Source: Pseudomonadota bacterium
Lineage (GTDB): Bacteria; Pseudomonadota; Alphaproteobacteria; Rhizobiales; Xanthobacteraceae
NCBI GenBank assembly: GCA_023431725.1
Contig: JAEYVN010000096.1
Coordinates: 1 to 24,517, forward strand
Length of the DNA: 24,517 nt
Reading direction: 5' to 3'
Below, piece by piece: positions 1 to 8,150 of this stretch. A program made the position numbers and the translations under genes. Every line of letters begins with the position of its first letter. Position 1 is the first letter of the stretch. The notes under the pieces were generated by a model. That model did no database searches and had not been told where the DNA came from. It saw only the letters and a list, made by a program, of their open reading frames with translations.

Positions 1-27
1 CCAAATCATTGTCGCCTAAATCTTGGC

Positions 28-57
28 TTGGTCGCACCGAATCGGTGCGGCTATATT
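28..57 (+). promoter_or_regulatory. Possible promoter with internal palindrome upstream of the YbjN gene
   Basis: TTGGTC at 28-33 and TATATT at 52-57 are 18 bases apart and resemble a housekeeping sigma-factor promoter. Between them lies a palindrome, CGCACCG-AAT-CGGTGCG at 33-49, with 7-base arms, where a repressor could bind. The rest of 58-213 shows no gene I can support and would be a leader of about 150 bases. The palindrome could instead be a transcript hairpin belonging to a gene left of the window. The match is by eye only. Confidence 0.25.
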
Positions 58-213
58 CGAAGTGCCAAGTGATTCGGTGATCGCGAGTCAATCTGCTGGT
101 TCCGGCTTGGCCTGCGTCAGAAGGTCCCCTGTTGGGGCACTCAGTTGCGTTGGTGCGCGTGCGTGGACTGGGGCGCGAAGCGAACCTCGCAAGCGGCGGG
201 TTATAGGCAGGCA

Positions 214-714
214 ATGGCATTCATCGACGTTGAAACTAGCATGCGGACGAATCCGCTCGACGTTGTCGAGCGGATGGCTTCAGTCAACGACTGGGCATTC
301 GAGCGCGCCTGCGACGATGAGATCAACATCCTGATCAAGGGCAAGTGGAACGACTATCAGGTATCGTTCACATGGATGGATAATCTCGAAGCGCTGCACA
401 TTGCCTGCGCCTTCGATGTGAAGATGGCCGAACGCCGTCGCGGTGAAGTGCAGCAACTGATTGCACATATGAATGAGCAGATGTGGATCGGGCATTTCGA
501 TCTATGGCCGGATGACGGCATGGTAATGTTCCGCCATGCTCTCGTGCTTGCCGGCGGAGTCGATGCGACCGACGAACAATGCAAGGTGGTGCTCGGAACA
601 GCGCTCGACACCTGTGAGCGCTATTTTCCAGCTTTCCAGTTCGTACTCTGGGCCGGCAAGTCGGCGCGTGAAGCTCTCGATGCGGCGATGTTTGAAACCT
701 CCGGCGAAGCATAA
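214..714 (+). CDS. YbjN-domain protein of unknown function
   Basis: This 166-residue acidic cytoplasmic protein resembles the YbjN domain family, which has a type III secretion chaperone-like fold and no settled function. No signal peptide or membrane segment is visible. Features shared with Hyphomicrobiales homologues as I remember them are the N-terminal stretch around NPLDVVERMASVNDW, a central ISF-like strand (YQVSFTWMDNLEALHIACAF), GHFDLWPDDGMVMFRHAL, and the C-terminal WAGKSAREALDAAMF. The frame is open from 145, but ATG at 214 is preferred because the upstream codons look non-conserved and homologues begin just before the NPLDVVER block. A second ATG at 241 is possible. In related genomes this family often sits upstream of proC, as it does here. 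A role in stress or motility regulation has been proposed for Escherichia coli YbjN, but nothing here shows it. Confidence 0.85.
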   Translation: MAFIDVETSMRTNPLDVVERMASVNDWAFERACDDEINILIKGKWNDYQVSFTWMDNLEALHIACAFDVKMAERRRGEVQQLIAHMNEQMWIGHFDLWPDDGMVMFRHALVLAGGVDATDEQCKVVLGTALDTCERYFPAFQFVLWAGKSAREALDAAMFETSGEA

Positions 715-758
715 ACCAGCCTCCGCTCACCCCCTCGTCGCCGCTGCCGAGTGTAAAC

Positions 759-819
759 TCCGGCGGGAATCCAGCATATGATGTCGTCCTGAGTCCCCGC
801 CTTCGCGGGGACGAGCGGA
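759..819 (+). repeat. REP-like palindromic repeat abutting proC
   Basis: The segment holds CCGGCGGGAATCCAG (760-774) followed by a strong hairpin, GTCCCCGC-CTTC-GCGGGGAC (793-812), with an 8-base stem and 4-base loop. Its minus-strand translation contains VPAKAGTQ, a peptide known from spurious open reading frames over REP-type repeats in proteobacterial genomes. CATATGATG occurs on both sides of the hairpin, at 775-783 and 822-830. The repeat ends five bases before the proC start codon. Copy number in the genome cannot be seen from this window. Confidence 0.7.
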
Positions 820-824
820 CACAT

Positions 825-1667
825 ATGATGACGACGAATTCCGAAGCCACCCCTCTCGACAAAATCGGCGTTCTCGCCCTTGTTGGCGCCGGCAAGATGG
901 GCGCCGCCATGCTGGAAGGCTGGCTCGCGCTTGGACTTGATCCCCGCAATGTCGTGGTGATCGATCCGCATCCCTCGCCGGAGATCGTTGCGCTGTCGAA
1001 CAAGGGCGTCGTTTTGAATCCGTCTGCGAATGCCACCGCAAATATTGCGACGATTGTGTTGGCGGTGAAGCCTCAGGTTGCGCCCGATGTCATGCCGAGT
1101 GTCGCGTCTCTGGTGGGCCCCGGCACGCTGGTTGTCTCGATCATGGCTGGCAAGACACTCGCTTTCCTCGAGGCTTCGATTCCGAATGCAGCCATTGTCC
1201 GTGCAATGCCGAATACGCCGGCGGCCGTCGGACGCGGCATCACCGTTGCCGTTCCCAATAACGCTGTGACCGCTGAGCAGAAGCAACGTGCGCACCGTCT
1301 GCTGGCTGCGTCCGGAGCGGCGGAATGGGTTGCCGACGAAAGTCTGATGGATGCGGTGACAGCCGTTTCGGGTTCGGGACCGGCTTATGTTTTCCTGCTG
1401 GCGGAATCGCTCGCCAAGGCTGGCGTTGCCGCGGGATTGCCGGCCGATCTGGCGGCAACCCTGGCGCGGGAAACCGTGGCGGGGGCTGGCGAATTGCTGC
1501 ATCGCTCGTCGCTGGATGCCGCTACCCTGCGCAAGAATGTCACGTCGCCGGCAGGAACGACGGCGGCAGCGCTGGACATCCTGATGAAGGAGGATGGTGG
1601 CTTCGACGCGCTGCTGGATGCTGCGGTCGCCGCTGCCGCAAAACGGTCGCGGGAACTGGCGGGGTAG
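825..1667 (+). CDS. proC: Pyrroline-5-carboxylate reductase
   Basis: This enzyme reduces 1-pyrroline-5-carboxylate to L-proline with NAD(P)H, the last step of proline synthesis, in the cytoplasm. The 280-residue length suits the family. The N-terminal Rossmann fold shows the dinucleotide-binding GAGKMG at 21-26. AVKPQ and MPNTPA follow in the middle, then the substrate-binding and dimerisation region with AVSGSGPAYVF. The signature VTSPAGTTAAAL lies near the C-terminus. Two adjacent ATG codons (825 and 828) can start the protein. There is no convincing Shine-Dalgarno sequence because the region just upstream is the REP-like repeat. It is followed 88 bases later by a TetR-type gene in the same direction. 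Confidence 0.95.
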   Translation: MMTTNSEATPLDKIGVLALVGAGKMGAAMLEGWLALGLDPRNVVVIDPHPSPEIVALSNKGVVLNPSANATANIATIVLAVKPQVAPDVMPSVASLVGPGTLVVSIMAGKTLAFLEASIPNAAIVRAMPNTPAAVGRGITVAVPNNAVTAEQKQRAHRLLAASGAAEWVADESLMDAVTAVSGSGPAYVFLLAESLAKAGVAAGLPADLAATLARETVAGAGELLHRSSLDAATLRKNVTSPAGTTAAALDILMKEDGGFDALLDAAVAAAAKRSRELAG

Positions 1668-1700
1668 TCCGCATTTATCTCTTGTGGAGTTCCGAAGTCA

Positions 1701-1729
1701 TGGAAGTGCAGCGTTACCTGCATTACAAT
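1701..1729 (+). promoter_or_regulatory. Possible promoter and self-operator of the TetR-type gene
   Basis: TACAAT at 1724-1729 looks like a -10 element. A poor -35 (TGGAAG, 1701-1706) lies 17 bases upstream. The spacer holds an inverted repeat, TGCAG-CGTTAC-CTGCA (1707-1722). TetR repressors often bind such a site between -35 and -10 of their own promoter, so this could be the autoregulatory operator. Both the promoter match and the operator role are inference. Confidence 0.3.
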
Positions 1730-1755
1730 TGACGCCGATAGTTGAGGAGAGTGCG

Positions 1756-2430
1756 ATGACCGAAGGCTCGGTAACGCCGGCATCCCGCCGCAGCAAAATT
1801 GTCGAGGCGTTGTTGACGCTCTTGGCGCAACAACCGATCGAGCGCATAGGGCTCGGCGATATTGCGCAGGAAGCCGGTGTCTCGCTGGCCGAACTGCGCG
1901 ACGAGTTTTCGTCGGTTATGGCGATTGTCTCGGCCTACATGAAGGATATCGACCGGAAGGTCCTGTCCGCCGACGTTTCCGACATGGATGACGAGCCTGT
2001 TCGCGAGAAGCTGTTCGACATTTTGATGCGGCGGCTGGAGGCGCATACGCCGCACAAGGAAGCGATCCGCTCGCTCTTGCGGTCGAGTTTTCGCGATCCT
2101 CCGCTTGCATTGGCCATGAACGGTCTGGTGGGGCGCTCGATGAGCTGGATGCTGACGGCGGCCGGCATTTCCACCGCGGGACCGCGCGGTATTGTCCGCG
2201 CCCAGGGGCTGGCGCTGTCATACGCGCGGGTTGTCTCGACATGGGTGGAGGACGACGATCCTGGCCTCGCCAAGACCATGTCGGCGCTTGATCGCGAACT
2301 TGCGCGCGGCCAGCAATTGTCCGGCATGCTGGACGCATTGCTCGCCATTCCGGATCGCCTGCAGGCGGGGCGGTGGCGTGCACGCCGTCACCGCGATGCG
2401 AAGCCCGATGACGATATCATCGCCGCCTGA
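1756..2430 (+). CDS. TetR-type transcriptional regulator
   Basis: The 224-residue protein has an N-terminal helix-turn-helix of TetR type: SRRSKIVEALLTLLAQQPIE, then IGLGDIAQEAGVSLAELRDEF at about residues 31-51. A helical ligand-binding or dimerisation domain follows, and the C-terminus is basic and probably flexible. The frame is open upstream to 1594, but ATG at 1756 has a good Shine-Dalgarno (GAGGAG, 1744-1749) and gives the usual N-terminus. The segment with VSTWVEDDDPGLAKTMSALDREL resembles the C-terminal part of COQ9-like proteins, which share the TetR fold, so a COQ9-related origin is a weaker alternative. The ligand and targets are unknown. It lies downstream of proC and is convergent with the diguanylate cyclase, 17 bases between stops. 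Confidence 0.8.
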   Translation: MTEGSVTPASRRSKIVEALLTLLAQQPIERIGLGDIAQEAGVSLAELRDEFSSVMAIVSAYMKDIDRKVLSADVSDMDDEPVREKLFDILMRRLEAHTPHKEAIRSLLRSSFRDPPLALAMNGLVGRSMSWMLTAAGISTAGPRGIVRAQGLALSYARVVSTWVEDDDPGLAKTMSALDRELARGQQLSGMLDALLAIPDRLQAGRWRARRHRDAKPDDDIIAA

Positions 2431-2453
2431 GCCGAGGGCATTGGCGTTCAGGC
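2425..2453. terminator. Hairpin shared by two convergent stops
   Basis: GCCTGA (2425-2430) and TCAGGC (2448-2453) form an inverted repeat, extended by GCC (2431-2433) and GGC (2443-2445). The outer arms contain the stop codons of the TetR-type gene and of the opposite-strand diguanylate cyclase. The stem could slow transcription from both sides, but no T-run follows on either strand, so a terminator role is weakly supported. Confidence 0.3.
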
Positions 2454-4163
2454 CGCTTGTGATGTGAGGTTATTTCCCGGAGCAACCATCGAGAACGCGC
2501 GGTTGCGACCTGTGTTCTTGGCCATGTAGAGTGCGCGGTCAGCGCGTTCGATGGTGTCCTGAATGTCGCGATCGGCGTCTGCAGCAATGCTGATGCCGAT
2601 GCTTGCTGTCAGGTTGATCTCGGTTTGCCCGTAAACAATAGGTTCGCTCGCGATCTTTTCCAGAATCCTCTTTGCCAGATCGCGTGTCTGATCTTCATCG
2701 ACTTCGCGCAGCAGGATAACGAATTCCTCGCCACCGAAACGGCCGACCTTGTCGGTCGTGCGCAGTGATTGCTCAATGATTTCACCGACGCGTTTGATGG
2801 CGGCGTCGCCGGCCGCATGGCCATGGGTGTCGTTAACGCCCTTGAAGTGATCGATATCCACGACAAGTGTGGCGATGCTGCGCTTGTATCGCTGGAAGTA
2901 GTCGAAGGCATCGTTCGCCGCGGCAAGGAACGAGCGGCGGTTCATGAGATTGGTCAGCGGATCGGTATCGGCCATCCTCCGGAGCAACTGGATGTCGTGC
3001 GCATATTGCTGGGCGCCTTCCTGTGCGCGCGCTTCGGCGGCATGCGATCGGTGCTCGGCCAGAGCCAGCCGTCGCAACAGGCCACGGAGCGCGGCGGATA
3101 GCTGAGCCACTTCCTGCGAACCCCCATGGCGGGACAACATGGTTGCGGTCGGATCGCGGCCGAGACGGCCAGCTTCTTCCGTCAGGGCCTGCAATGGAGC
3201 CGCAATACGACGCGAAAGGAACGAGGCAATGAGAAGACCGAGCGCTGCGGTTACAAGACCGATCAATCCGATCGTCCACACCATGGTGCGGACGGGTGCC
3301 AGCGCGGCGCTCGCCGATTGCTTTGTGACGACGATCCAGCCGAGACCGGGATATTCGCCGCGCGACTGGACCGTTGAAAAGCCGAGCAGCATTTGCCGAC
3401 CGTCAATGATCTCGGCAAATGTCCCCTTGGGCGTGGATTTGATCTGCTGAATCTTGGCTCGGTCGAAGAGATCCGATCCATATTGGTCGCCGAGCAGCAC
3501 TTTCCCGTCGTCTGACAGGATGAGCAAGTCGACCGAACTGCTTGGATCGGCCTCCATCAGCATCCGTCGCAATGTGGCGGCAAAGTCCCAGCTCAGATGG
3601 GCGCAGAGAACGCCCAGCCTGCGGCCCTCTGCATCAAACACCGGGAAGGCGATATCGACGAAGCGGAACGGTTCGCCGGTCTCTCGCGGACCAAGAAGCT
3701 TGGCGAGCAGATGCGCATCGCGCACATCTTCGACGGTCGGTCCGAGCAGACCGTTCTGGAACCAGGGCCGCGATGCCACCGACACGCCCTCAAGGAGGCC
3801 ATTGGTTGCGCTGACCACCTTCCCGTCGTTGTCGGCAAAACCGATCCAGGAATAATTCGGGTAGCTGGCCTGCAATTCCTCAAGAACGTTGCGCAACTCG
3901 GCCGGTCTGCCATGCCAGAGCGGTTGCAGTGGCTGCAGGCGGGATACGATCTGGATTTCGCGGTAGCGCGCCGCCAGGGCGCGATTGAGCTGATCGGCCA
4001 GCACCTGCGCTGTGCTGGCGAGGTCGCGTTGGATCATGCTCGACATCTTGTGAGCGCCCAGAGAGCCGACAAAGGCGGCTGTACTCGCGACGAACAACAG
4101 ACAAAGGGCCGCTGCCGCGAGGCCGAACTGCCTGCGGATGCTGAGACTGCCAATCTGACTCAT
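2448..4163 (-). CDS. Membrane-bound diguanylate cyclase (Cache-HAMP-GGDEF)
   Basis: This 571-residue inner-membrane enzyme should make cyclic di-GMP from two GTP. Membrane segments lie at about 13-35 and 295-317. The stretch between them (about 36-294) is periplasmic and resembles a double Cache sensor, with SYPNYSWIGFADNDGKVV and RPWFQNGL. A HAMP linker follows at about 318-370. The cytoplasmic GGDEF domain has an intact GGEEF active site (477-481) and an RxxD inhibitory site (RTTD, 468-471) five residues before it, so an active, product-inhibited enzyme is expected. No EAL domain is present. The start is uncertain: ATG at 4163 gives a short basic N-terminus, while ATG at 4175 and GTG at 4211 are in frame and none has a clear Shine-Dalgarno. 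It is divergent from ftsW. The sensed ligand is unknown. Confidence 0.9.
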   Translation of the reverse strand: MSQIGSLSIRRQFGLAAAALCLLFVASTAAFVGSLGAHKMSSMIQRDLASTAQVLADQLNRALAARYREIQIVSRLQPLQPLWHGRPAELRNVLEELQASYPNYSWIGFADNDGKVVSATNGLLEGVSVASRPWFQNGLLGPTVEDVRDAHLLAKLLGPRETGEPFRFVDIAFPVFDAEGRRLGVLCAHLSWDFAATLRRMLMEADPSSSVDLLILSDDGKVLLGDQYGSDLFDRAKIQQIKSTPKGTFAEIIDGRQMLLGFSTVQSRGEYPGLGWIVVTKQSASAALAPVRTMVWTIGLIGLVTAALGLLIASFLSRRIAAPLQALTEEAGRLGRDPTATMLSRHGGSQEVAQLSAALRGLLRRLALAEHRSHAAEARAQEGAQQYAHDIQLLRRMADTDPLTNLMNRRSFLAAANDAFDYFQRYKRSIATLVVDIDHFKGVNDTHGHAAGDAAIKRVGEIIEQSLRTTDKVGRFGGEEFVILLREVDEDQTRDLAKRILEKIASEPIVYGQTEINLTASIGISIAADADRDIQDTIERADRALYMAKNTGRNRAFSMVAPGNNLTSQAA

Positions 4164-4400
4164 CAAGGATTGCATTGGCCGACACGGATTGAGTCCGTCT
4201 CCTCGGGGCACCGTGCCAGCATGTTCATTGACAGTGTCCTAGTCTGGCGATCACCCGGCAGCGACTTTTTAAAAAGATGTAAAGGAACCGTAATTCGAAT
4301 GCGGCCAATTGATCGATGCTGCATTCGTGTCGGCCAGAGGCGGATCGTTAATCAAACCTAAACCACAATCGGGCGAGGTAGCGTGCCTTGGGGACAGTTC
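4164..4400. promoter_or_regulatory. Divergent intergenic region between diguanylate cyclase and ftsW
   Basis: These 237 bases should hold promoters for both directions. A perfect 12-base palindrome, CTTTTTAAAAAG, lies at 4265-4276. TTAA-N7-TAAA at 4348-4362 differs by one base from the CtrA box TTAA-N7-TTAA of alphaproteobacteria. TTGACA at 4228-4233 lacks a good -10 at the right distance on the + strand. I cannot assign either promoter firmly. Confidence 0.4.
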
Positions 4401-5552
4401 ATGGTATCGCGCGCACAACGCACGCCCTTCGCGGTCTGGTGGTGGACGGTTGACCGTCTGATGCTGGGTGCGCTCGGCGCCCTGATGCTGGCAGGCATCA
4501 TCCTGCTGCTGGCGGCCAGTTCGCCGGTTGCCGCCAAGCTCGGCCTTGATCCGTTCCATTTCGTCAACCGGCAGATCGTCTATCTGATCCCGGCCATCGC
4601 CATCCTGCTGGTGACGTCGTTGCTGTCGCCGCGGCAGATCCGGCGACTGGCACTCGTTATCTTCGCCATCAGCATGGTGCTGTTGGCGGGCACGCTGATC
4701 TTCGGTACCGAGATCAAAGGCGCGCGGCGCTGGATCGTGCTGCTCGGTGTGAATATCCAGCCCTCGGAATTCGTCAAACCTGCCTTTGTGATCCTGATTG
4801 CCTGGTTGTTCGGTGAGTCGGCCCGAAAGCCTGAAATGCCTGCGAACACGATTGCCCTTTTGTTGTTCGGCTCGGTCGTGACCCTGCTCATGCTCCAGCC
4901 AGACTTCGGGCAAACCATGTTGATCGCGATGGTGTGGGGAGCCTTGTTCTTCATGTCCGGAATGCGGGTGATCTGGGTCGGCGGTCTCGCCGGCGCAGCT
5001 GTGGTTGGACTTGGTACGGCCTATTACACGGTGCCGCATGTGGCACGCCGCGTGAACCGCTTCATGGATCCGTCGTCGGGTGACACCTTCCAGGTCGATA
5101 ACGCCGTTGAATCCTTCGTGCGCGGCGGCTGGCTTGGGCAGGGGCCCGGCGAGGGCACCGTGAAACGCATTCTGCCGGACAGCCATGCCGACTTCATTTT
5201 CGCGGTGGCGGCCGAAGAGTTCGGCATCATTCTGTGCCTGATCGTTGTCGGCCTGTTCGCCTTTATTGTCATCCGCGCATTGACACGCGCGATGCGGGCG
5301 GAGGACCCGTTCTCCCGCTATGCGGCGTCAGGTCTTGCCATCCTGTTCGGAATGCAGTCGGCGATTAATATGTCGGTGAATCTGCATCTCATTCCGGCCA
5401 AGGGAATGACGTTGCCCTTCATCTCCTATGGTGGTTCGTCATTGCTGTCGCTGGCCTATGGCATGGGCATGGTGCTGGCCCTGACCCGTGAGCGGCCGAG
5501 GGCAGAACAATTCGGACGGCGTGGCATGGTCTCGTCGCCGCAACCGGCCTGA
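4401..5552 (+). CDS. ftsW: FtsW, septal peptidoglycan glycosyltransferase (SEDS family)
   Basis: FtsW is an integral inner-membrane protein that polymerises lipid II at the division septum, together with its partner FtsI. The 383-residue chain has about ten hydrophobic segments. SEDS features visible include GARRWI followed by the QPSEFVKPAFVI block, LLMLQPDFGQT, the extracellular loop ending in LPDSHADFIFAVAAEEFG, and the C-terminal LPFISYGGSSLL. ATG at 4401 is chosen over the in-frame GTG at 4383 because GGGGA lies seven bases before it and the protein then starts just ahead of the family's WWWTVDR block. It opens a same-strand run of division and murein genes. murD and the genes normally before it are not upstream; a divergent diguanylate cyclase is. 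Confidence 0.95.
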   Translation: MVSRAQRTPFAVWWWTVDRLMLGALGALMLAGIILLLAASSPVAAKLGLDPFHFVNRQIVYLIPAIAILLVTSLLSPRQIRRLALVIFAISMVLLAGTLIFGTEIKGARRWIVLLGVNIQPSEFVKPAFVILIAWLFGESARKPEMPANTIALLLFGSVVTLLMLQPDFGQTMLIAMVWGALFFMSGMRVIWVGGLAGAAVVGLGTAYYTVPHVARRVNRFMDPSSGDTFQVDNAVESFVRGGWLGQGPGEGTVKRILPDSHADFIFAVAAEEFGIILCLIVVGLFAFIVIRALTRAMRAEDPFSRYAASGLAILFGMQSAINMSVNLHLIPAKGMTLPFISYGGSSLLSLAYGMGMVLALTRERPRAEQFGRRGMVSSPQPA

Positions 5553-5602
5553 TGCGGGTCGAGGCGCTTCTATCTCGCCACATCGCGCATTAAAGTCCGC
5601 CC

Positions 5603-6724
5603 ATGACACAGAACGAGCGCGCGGCTCTGGCCGCAAAACCACTTGTCATGGTTGCGGCCGGAGGCACGGGCGGACACCTGTTTCCGGCCGAAGCCCTGAG
5701 CGCGGCCCTGTCGAAGCGCGGTATCGCCACCGTGCTTGCGACCGACAACCGGGCGGCCAAGTTTGGCGATCACTTCAAGTCGCTGCATGTGGTGCCGAGC
5801 GCGACCATGCGCGGGCGGGATCCTATCTCTCTTATACGCACGGGCGCGACGCTGGTTTACGGCCTCGCGAAGGCGGTAATGCTGATGCGCAGCGTGAAAC
5901 CGTCCGTGGTTGTCGGCTTTGGCGGCTATCCGTCGGTGCCGCCTGTTCTGGCGGCGAGCCTGCAAAATATTCCGACCGTTCTGCACGAACAGAACGCCGT
6001 GATGGGGCGCGCCAACAAGTTTCTGGCCGGACGTGTCAGCTGCATAGCGACCGGTTTTGCCGGTGTCACCGACAAGGACAAGGCGCTTGCGATCAAGACG
6101 ACCTGTATCGGCAATCCGCTGCGGCCGGCGGTGATTGCGGCGTCGAATACGCCGTACGAACCGGTTGATCCCAATGGTCCATTGCGCCTGCTGGTGTTCG
6201 GTGGCAGCCAGGGCGCCCGCATCATGGCCGATATCGTGCCGGAGGCGATCGCCAGACTCGAACCGCATCTGCAAATGCGGTTGAAGATCACCCAGCAGAC
6301 ACGCGAGGAGGATATCCCGCGCGTGCGCGAAATTTACGCCAGGGCGCAGGTATCGGCCGAGATCGCTCCCTTTTTCAACGACCTGCCGGCGCGCATGGCG
6401 TCCAGCCACCTGATCGTTTCGCGATCCGGCGCCGGCACGGTTTGCGAATTGGCGGCCATCGGACGGCCCGGCATTCTGGTGCCGCTCCCAAATGCCCTGG
6501 ATCAGGATCAGGCCGCCAATGCCCTGGTCCTCGAAAAGGCTGGCGGCGCGATTCGCCTGCTTCAGCGCGATTTCACGTCCGATCGGCTGGCCGCGGAAAT
6601 CGACGCCCTGGCGGCGGATCCGGGCCGCTTGTCGGCGATGGCTCAGGGTGCCAAAAGCATCGGCGTGCTGGATGCCGCCGAACGGCTGGCCGATCTGGTA
6701 TTAGGAACCGTCCGCCCCTCCTGA
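5603..6724 (+). CDS. murG: MurG, lipid II synthase (UDP-GlcNAc transferase)
   Basis: MurG adds N-acetylglucosamine from UDP-GlcNAc to lipid I on the inner face of the cytoplasmic membrane, giving lipid II. At 373 residues it has the usual length and the two Rossmann-like domains of GT-B enzymes. Visible motifs are the glycine-rich GGTGGH at 20-25, GGYPS at 107-111, HEQN at 128-131, GGSQGA at 200-205 and SRSGAGT at 273-279, all typical of MurG. The start ATG is 50 bases after the ftsW stop. It is followed by murC after only 12 bases, so the two are probably cotranscribed. Confidence 0.96.
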   Translation: MTQNERAALAAKPLVMVAAGGTGGHLFPAEALSAALSKRGIATVLATDNRAAKFGDHFKSLHVVPSATMRGRDPISLIRTGATLVYGLAKAVMLMRSVKPSVVVGFGGYPSVPPVLAASLQNIPTVLHEQNAVMGRANKFLAGRVSCIATGFAGVTDKDKALAIKTTCIGNPLRPAVIAASNTPYEPVDPNGPLRLLVFGGSQGARIMADIVPEAIARLEPHLQMRLKITQQTREEDIPRVREIYARAQVSAEIAPFFNDLPARMASSHLIVSRSGAGTVCELAAIGRPGILVPLPNALDQDQAANALVLEKAGGAIRLLQRDFTSDRLAAEIDALAADPGRLSAMAQGAKSIGVLDAAERLADLVLGTVRPS

Positions 6725-6736
6725 AGGATACGCCTG

Positions 6737-8140
6737 ATGAAATTGCCGCGCGAACTTGGCCCGATTCACTTCGTCGGGATCGGTGGTATCGGCATGAGCG
6801 GCATCGCCGAGGTGCTGGCCAATCTCGATTACACGGTGACGGGATCCGACGTTTCGGAAAGCGCCAACGTCAAACGGCTGCGCGACAAGGGCATCAAGGT
6901 GGCGGTCGGCCACGATGCCAAGAATATCGATGGCGCTGCTGTGGTGGTGGTGTCGACGGCAATCAAGCGTGACAATCCCGAACTCATTGCGGCGCGCGCC
7001 AAGCGCCTGCCGATCGTGCGGCGGGCGGAGATGCTGGCCGAATTGATGCGGCTGAAGTCGGCGGTGGCGATTGCCGGCACGCACGGCAAGACTACGACGA
7101 CGTCGATGGTCGCGACCCTGCTCGATGCCGGCAACCTCGATCCGACGGTGATCAACGGCGGCATCATCAATGCTTATGGCACCAACGCGCGGCTCGGCGA
7201 GGGCGACTGGATGGTCGTCGAGGCCGATGAATCCGATGGAACCTTCCTCAAGCTGCCGGCCGATGTCGCGATCGTCACCAATGTCGATCCTGAGCATCTT
7301 GATCACTTCAAGACCTTCGCCGCCGTGAAGGATGCCTTCAAGGCCTTCGTCGAGAACGTGCCGTTCTACGGCTTCGCGGTGATGTGCACCGATCACCGTG
7401 AAGTGCAGGCCCTGGTTGGTCGCATCGAGGATCGCCGCGTCATTACCTATGGCGAAAACCCGCAGGCCGACGTGCGGCTGGTCGATCTCAGCCATGACAA
7501 TGGCGCCTCGAAATTCTCCGTGGTGTTTCGCGGCCGTGACGACAAGGCCGAGCACGTGATCGACAATCTCACCCTGCCGATGCCGGGTCGCCACAACGCC
7601 CTCAATGCGACGGCGGCGATCGCAGTCGCGCATAATCTCGACGTGTCGGATGAGATGATCCGCAAGGCGCTGGCCTCGTTCGGCGGTGTGAAGCGTCGCT
7701 TCACACGCACCGGCGAATGGAATGGCATCACCGTCATCGACGATTACGGCCATCATCCGGTCGAGATCGCGGCGGTGCTGCGTGCAGCGCGTGAATCAAC
7801 GTCCGGCCGCATCATCGCGGTGATGCAGCCGCATCGCTATACGCGCCTCAAGGAATTGTTCGAGCAGTTCTGCACCTGCTTCAATGACGCCGATGCCGTG
7901 ATCGTCGCCGATGTGTATGCGGCAGGCGAGGCGCCGATTGAAGGCTTCGATCGCGATCATCTGGTGCAGGGCATGCGTGCGCGCGGACATCGCAATGTGT
8001 CCGCCTTGCAGAATTCGGAAGGTCTGGCGTCGATGGTGCGCGGGATCGCGCAGGCCGGCGACATGGTTGTGTGTCTGGGCGCTGGCAACATCACGCAATG
8101 GGCCTATGCGTTGCCCGGCGAAATGGAAGCGCTGGGGTAA
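6737..8140 (+). CDS. murC: MurC, UDP-MurNAc:L-alanine ligase
   Basis: MurC is the cytoplasmic ATP-dependent ligase that attaches L-alanine to UDP-N-acetylmuramic acid, the first peptide-stem step. The 467 residues show the N-terminal UDP-binding glycine-rich segment ([17 protein letters not shown]), the ATP-binding loop GTHGKTTT starting at 114, the acidic EADESDGTF at about 162-170, and the conserved [10 protein letters not shown] in the C-terminal half. The order of Mur ligase domains is complete. GAAGGA, overlapping the murG stop, serves as Shine-Dalgarno. murB follows ten bases after its stop. Confidence 0.97.
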   Translation: MKLPRELGPIHFVGIGGIGMSGIAEVLANLDYTVTGSDVSESANVKRLRDKGIKVAVGHDAKNIDGAAVVVVSTAIKRDNPELIAARAKRLPIVRRAEMLAELMRLKSAVAIAGTHGKTTTTSMVATLLDAGNLDPTVINGGIINAYGTNARLGEGDWMVVEADESDGTFLKLPADVAIVTNVDPEHLDHFKTFAAVKDAFKAFVENVPFYGFAVMCTDHREVQALVGRIEDRRVITYGENPQADVRLVDLSHDNGASKFSVVFRGRDDKAEHVIDNLTLPMPGRHNALNATAAIAVAHNLDVSDEMIRKALASFGGVKRRFTRTGEWNGITVIDDYGHHPVEIAAVLRAARESTSGRIIAVMQPHRYTRLKELFEQFCTCFNDADAVIVADVYAAGEAPIEGFDRDHLVQGMRARGHRNVSALQNSEGLASMVRGIAQAGDMVVCLGAGNITQWAYALPGEMEALG

Positions 8141-8150
8141 GCATCCGAAG

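Noticed and set aside
4269..5186. Minus-strand frame of 305 codons over ftsW
   Set aside because: It opposes the clear ftsW membrane segments and reads as a polar His/Gln/Arg-rich chain, as expected for antisense of hydrophobic codons.
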